Both the position numbers and the translations under genes were made by a program. The notes below the pieces were generated by a model that saw only the letters and a list, made by a program, of their open reading frames with translations, made no database searches and was not told the DNA's origin. A stretch of 64,000 nucleotides of DNA, taken from contig LLEY01000104.1 of assembly GCA_001414485.1 (NCBI GenBank), forward strand, positions 124,001-188,000, read 5' to 3'. This document shows positions 59,694 through 64,000 of the stretch, piece by piece (the stretch's first letter is position 1; every line of letters begins with the position of its first letter). The stretch is from Calycina herbarum. Its lineage: Eukaryota > Ascomycota > Leotiomycetes > Helotiales > Pezizellaceae.

Positions 59694-60156
59694 TATAATA
59701 AAACTTAAATAAACTAAATAAAGATAACTAAGTCTTAAAGGTTAGTATATAGATAAGAAGTATAGATGTACTAGGTTGTTTACTTAGAAGTAAACTCGTT
59801 ACTTATATTAAAGATATTAAATAAGATAATAAGATTAATAACTAAAGTTAAGTACGAAGCTCCTATCTAATAGCAGACGTGCTAGTCTTATATAGAACCT
59901 TCGTTTCTAAGTACGTCGCTTACATCGCTCGTGTCGCTCGCGTCGCTTACGATTAAGGCGATCAGAGCGATATAGGCGATCACGTTACGTAACCCTACGT
60001 AACTTCTAATATTACTATAATAGTAAGATCCTGAAATCCCTAATGTCCTCTATATTACTGATTTCCTCCTATGTTACTTTCCTTTCCTAGATATTATACC
60101 TTATTCTATTAGAACGCCGTCTAAACTACTTACTACGTATACCGTGATTCGTAACA
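59694..60156 (-). repeat. Gypsy LTR 2
   Basis: 463 bp, from TATAATAAAACTT to GTAACA. Same length as LTR 3 and collinear with it, including the CGTCGCTTAC-rich middle that LTR 1 lacks. Confidence 0.8.
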
Positions 60157-61657
60157 CCTAGCGTATTCTTATGTTTAAGTATAAGCTAAGAAACTTAGTT
60201 AAGGTACTAGTAGTATCCTTTCTTTTCTATTATATCTTACTTTATATAAAAGAAGAAAGAAAAACGAATACTTCTTATAAAAAGTATTAAAATAGTTTAT
60301 AATAAAATATTACTATATTTTTACTATACTTTCTAAAAGTATAGATGTTTTATTAACACCTTTTAATCTTCTTAATACTCTAAGTATATTTAGTTAAAAT
60401 TAAAATATAATAGAACTAACGATATTTAAGAGAAGAACGTCTTTTATATTAGTAACTAGTCCTCTATTAAAAGATAAGAGGAAAAGCTAGATAAAGAGAA
60501 GGAGGAGGCGATAGCAAAGATTCTATAGCTATGAAAGTAGAAGGCCTTTCTTAAAGAAAGGTAATATAAAATATCTTATTAAGAACTTTGTTTTCTTAAT
60601 AAACTCGACATTATTAAAGAGGTAGAAAAAAAAGAGAAGAAGGAGAAAGAAAGAGAGGAACAAGAGTAGTAGGAGATAGAGGTTATCTATTTAGTAGCCT
60701 TACCTATTCCTACTAATTCTTAATCTAAGATAGCTCTTAACCTAGCCTTCTTTACTACCTTTCCTTTAAACTATAAAATATAAGTAAACTTAGGTTTTCC
60801 TAATAAAACTTCTAAAGTTCTACTAGGTAATAGTTAAGATTACTTTCTAGCTTCTAAGTGTTTTCTAAGTATAAGTAATCTAACTATTTAATTAAATACT
60901 TAATTTTACTTCTAATAATCTTATAGTTAAGAATTCTTTTAACTTTATATTTAGTATTTAAGTTAACTAGTTAAATTTCTATAAATAGGGCTAGTAGTAC
61001 TCCTAGTAGTACTAGTTTAAGTAAGGATATATAGAATACTAGGTAGATATTTATTATTTTTAGTAAAGCTAATTTATAATTTAAAGATCTTTTAACTTAT
61101 TTAATTTTAAATAGTCTAAGTTTTTTATAATCTAGTTTATTACTTAGTCTTTTTATATTAATATTTTTCTATACTAAGTAAACTTTATCTCTCTCTTTTA
61201 ACGTTAGCTTCTAACTACGTCGTTTATTATAATAGTATATATTTCTTTCTACTATAAATTATAGGTCTTCTATAAGTTCCTTATATAGACTCTTAATTTT
61301 TAAGATATAAATACAAGTAAGTTAGTTATTAATAGTTATAGATAATAGTTCTTAATATACTATTAATTTATACTTAAAGTTAGTATAAAATAGTATAATA
61401 AGTATTATTTCTATTACTAAACTATTATAAGTAAACTATACTAAGGGTATTAGTTCTACTTAATTATTTTACTAGTAGTTTATATAATAATAAAGGTATA
61501 TTTTAACTACTTAATTTATTTATTTATTTCCTCTATTTATTTAAGAGTAAAAAGCTATAAAGAGCTTTCTTTTTATATCTAATTATTCTATAAAAGCGAT
61601 TTAAAATTTTAAAGTAAAGAGCTTATCTCTATCTAAGAGTATTTCTTTAGATAGTTT
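60157..61657 (-). mobile_element. Truncated Gypsy copy B
   Basis: Collinear with 53.33-54.82 kb of copy A, then joins LTR 3 abruptly at 61658. The junction lies in TTTATA, shared by the internal sequence (AGTTTATATC) and the LTR start (TATAACG), suggesting a microhomology deletion. About 15 bp of the polypurine tract next to LTR 2 is missing. Confidence 0.7.
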
Positions 61658-62120
61658 TATAACGAAACTTAAACGAACTAAACAAAGATAACTAAGTCTT
61701 AAAAGTTAGTATATAGATAAGAAGTATAGATACGCTAAGTTGTTTACTTAGAAGTAAACTTATTACTTATATTAAAGATGTTAAATAAGATAATAAGATT
61801 AATAACTAAAGTTAAGTACGAAGCTTCTATCTAATAGTAGACGTGCTAGTCTTATATAGAACCTTCGTTCCTAAGTACGTTGCTTATATCGCTTATATTA
61901 CTCGCGTCGCTTACGATTAAGGCAATTAGAGCGATATAGGCGATTACGTTATATAACCTTATATAACTTCTAATATTACTATAATAGTAAGATCCTAAAA
62001 TCTCTAATATCTTCTATATTACTAATTTCCTCCTATATTACTTTCCTTTCCTAGATATTATACCTTATCTTATTAGAACGCTATCTAGACTACTTACTAT
62101 ATATACTATAATTCGTAATA
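61658..62120 (-). repeat. Gypsy LTR 3
   Basis: 463 bp, close to LTR 2, with RIP-type transitions. Confidence 0.8.
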
Positions 62121-64000
62121 CTATCCCCTTCTTAGACTAGCGTGTCTCTACGCTTAAGTATAGCCTAAGAAATATCGTTAAGAGGCTAGCAGCCTCTCTA
62201 GTTCCTATTATATTATTAATACCTCTTCTAAAAGATAAGCTTAAATAATATAAAACCCTTAACGCTCTTCGTATCAAACGTTTAGAACGTGAAATAATTC
62301 CTTATACTTATTATATAAATATAAAAACTAGTTGTCGATATATCAGCGTTCCTAGTAGTTCTAAATACTCCGAGTATACTAGGAAGAGCAAATCCTATAA
62401 TATTAAGTTATAAAATCGAATACTCTTAATTTTCAAGTAAGAATCTATTAATATCTAAAAGCGGAGGTTATAGTAAGAGAAAGAGACAGCCTGTAAGATT
62501 TAGGAAGAAGTTATATAGAAGATCCTTCGCCTACGAAAACAATAACGCTTCCTTATAGAGCAGGAGTAAGAGATACTCTATTATAGTCTTACTAACCTAT
62601 AAGAACTTAATAAAGCTGATAAGAAAGAAAGAGTAGAGAAGGAGAAAGAAGAGAGGGAATTAGAGGTTGTCTAGCTAGCGGCCCCTTCCTCTCCTAACAA
62701 CCCTGCTTTTATTACTAAGCTAACCCTTGATTCGGCTTTCCTCGAGGCTTTCTCTTCTAACTACGAAATATAGGTAACTCTAGGTTTTAGTAGTAGAACT
62801 TCCAAAGTTCCTCTAGGTAATAGTTAAGATTGCTTTTTAGCTCTTAAGTGTTTTCTAAGTATAAGTAATCTAACTATTTAATTAAATACTTAATCTTACC
62901 TCTAATAATCTTATAGTTAAGAATCCTTTTAACTTTATATTTAGTATTTAGATTTACTAGTTAAATTTCTATAACTAGAGCTAGTAGTACTCCTAGTAGT
63001 ACTGGTTCGAGTAAGGATATATAGAATACTAGATAAATGTTTATTATCCTTAATAGTACTAATTTATAATTTAAAGGTCCTTTAACGTATTTGATTTTAA
63101 ATAGTCTAAGTTTTTTATAATCTAGTTTATTACTTAGTCTTTTTATGTCGATGTTTTTCTATACTAAGTAGACTTTATCCCTCTCTTTTAGTATTAGCTC
63201 TTAACTACGTCGTTTATTATAGTAGTATACGTTTCTTTCTACTATAAATTATAGGTCTTCTATAAGTTCCTTATATAGACTCTTAATTTTCAAGACCTAA
63301 ATATAAGTAAGCTAGTTATCAATAGTCGTAGATAGTAGTTCTTAATATACTATTAATTTATATCTAAAATTAGTATAGAATAGTATAATAAGTGTTATTT
63401 CTATTACTAAACTATTATAAGCGAACTATACTAAGGGTAGTAGTTCTACTTAGTTGTCTTACTAGTAGTTTATATAATAACAAAGGTATGTTTTAATTAC
63501 TTAATTTATTTATTCGTTTCCTCTATTTATTTAAGAGTAGAAAGCTATAAAGAGCTTTCTTTTTATACCTAATCGTTCTATAAGAGCGATCTAAAATTTT
63601 AAGGTAAAGAGTTTATCTCTATCTAAGAGTATTTCTTCTAGTAGTCTATATCTTAAGACTACTTCTCTAAGAAATACGAATACTAATTCCTTAGCTATAC
63701 TTAACTCTATATATACTATAAGAATTATATATTTCGTAAGTCGTTCTATAATAACTAGGATTGTATTATATTTAACTCCTATTATTAGATCTTTAGATTT
63801 TAGTAGTTTAATAATAAAATCTATAGATATTAATTTCTAAGGTATCTATAATATTAGAGTAGTGTTTATCTATCTATAAGGAGTATAGTAAGAAGCCTTA
63901 TTCCTAGTATAAGTATTATATTCTACTATCACTTCCTTAACTATTATAGATAACCGATTAACATAGTAGTATTATCTTATCCTCTAAAGAGTTCTATAAA
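62121..64000 (-). mobile_element. Gypsy copy C, runs off the window
   Basis: Collinear with 53.31 kb onward of copy A, including the plus-strand Lys/Glu-rich text (about 62.46-62.70 kb). Its first 0.6 kb has a somewhat higher GC content, suggesting weaker RIP or a separate subfamily. It continues past the right edge. Confidence 0.7.

Larger units (their letters stand above)
52867..60156 (-). mobile_element. Gypsy LTR retrotransposon A, RIP-degraded
   Basis: Flanking LTRs are 52867-53313 and 59694-60156. The minus strand carries RT text around 56.2 kb (IYYLDNILIFLEKEEEYKRY, the YLDD motif with Asp to Asn). A purine-rich tract (AAGAAGGGGATAG on the minus strand) lies immediately before the left LTR, so the 5' LTR is the right one. 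The internal region is 6.4 kb. No target duplication was found, and the two LTRs differ in their middle part, so this is likely a recombinant. Confidence 0.75.

Noticed and set aside
1..64000. CRISPR arrays, operons, bacterial promoters, tRNA or rRNA genes
   Set aside because: The sequence is fungal; no regularly spaced repeats of CRISPR type and no tRNA cloverleaf or rRNA segment was recognised. A tRNAscan/Infernal run would be decisive.

Overview
The window comes from a filamentous ascomycete (Pezizomycotina; perhaps Leotiomycetes, but that rank is only a guess). The evidence is short introns of about 45-100 nt with GT(A/G)AG(T/A) donors and CT(A/G)A(C/T) branch sites, fungal families (Zn2Cys6 regulator, FSH hydrolase, Rec114, Rsc9, UstYa-like), and transposons degraded by a RIP-like process. 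Transposon frames are full of TAG/TAA, CA and TG dinucleotides are scarce, and TA is abundant.

Layout. 1-5.3 kb: a decayed gene at the left edge, a small inverted-repeat element and a RIP-damaged Fot1/pogo DNA transposon. 5.3-9.2 kb (minus): a previously unrecognised secreted micro-exon gene of about 41 exons, nearly all 21-60 nt and phase 0. 9.3-20.4 kb: a Copia LTR element (150-bp LTRs, TSD CTTAT) carrying a nested Gypsy element (241-bp LTRs, TSD TTATA). 20.4-26.0 kb: inverted upstream arms, a UstYa-like remnant, and a second 12-exon micro-exon gene on the plus strand with a MITE in its promoter and another in its first intron. 27.9-48.4 kb: an ordinary gene-rich block (Rec114-like, Rsc9-like, C2HC/Zn2Cys6 regulator, VOC protein, FSH hydrolase, zinc alcohol dehydrogenase, a DUF3632-like pseudogene, GNAT acetyltransferase, a sequon-repeat secreted protein, a GPI-type APP1/DUF2183 protein). 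49.7-64 kb: a non-LTR retroelement remnant followed by strongly RIP-mutated AT-rich DNA with a chain of Gypsy copies sharing LTRs.

Main finding. The two micro-exon genes are head-to-head paralogues. Each begins with a signal peptide ending AAPI and continues as a string of tiny phase-0 exons that largely alternate between an A type (…GDEIPSx) and a B type (xQRxxSADxMPNL). Their upstream regions form inverted arms (20860-21210 and 22968-23273) around a UstYa-like (DUF3328) remnant. UstYa-type oxidases are hallmarks of fungal RiPP clusters, and many B exons start with K/R-rich residues. A secreted, proteolytically processed repeat precursor (RiPP-like) or an effector is therefore a reasonable but unproven hypothesis.

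The Copia element sits exactly in the TATA box of the first gene. Removing it restores a TATA region shared with the second gene over 15 bp. The first gene also has several lost splice sites in its 5' half, so it is probably a decaying copy. The second gene has every splice site intact.

The gene-rich block looks like unlinked housekeeping and accessory genes; no pathway is evident there. All exon structures were derived by eye from splice signals and reading frames and have no transcript support.
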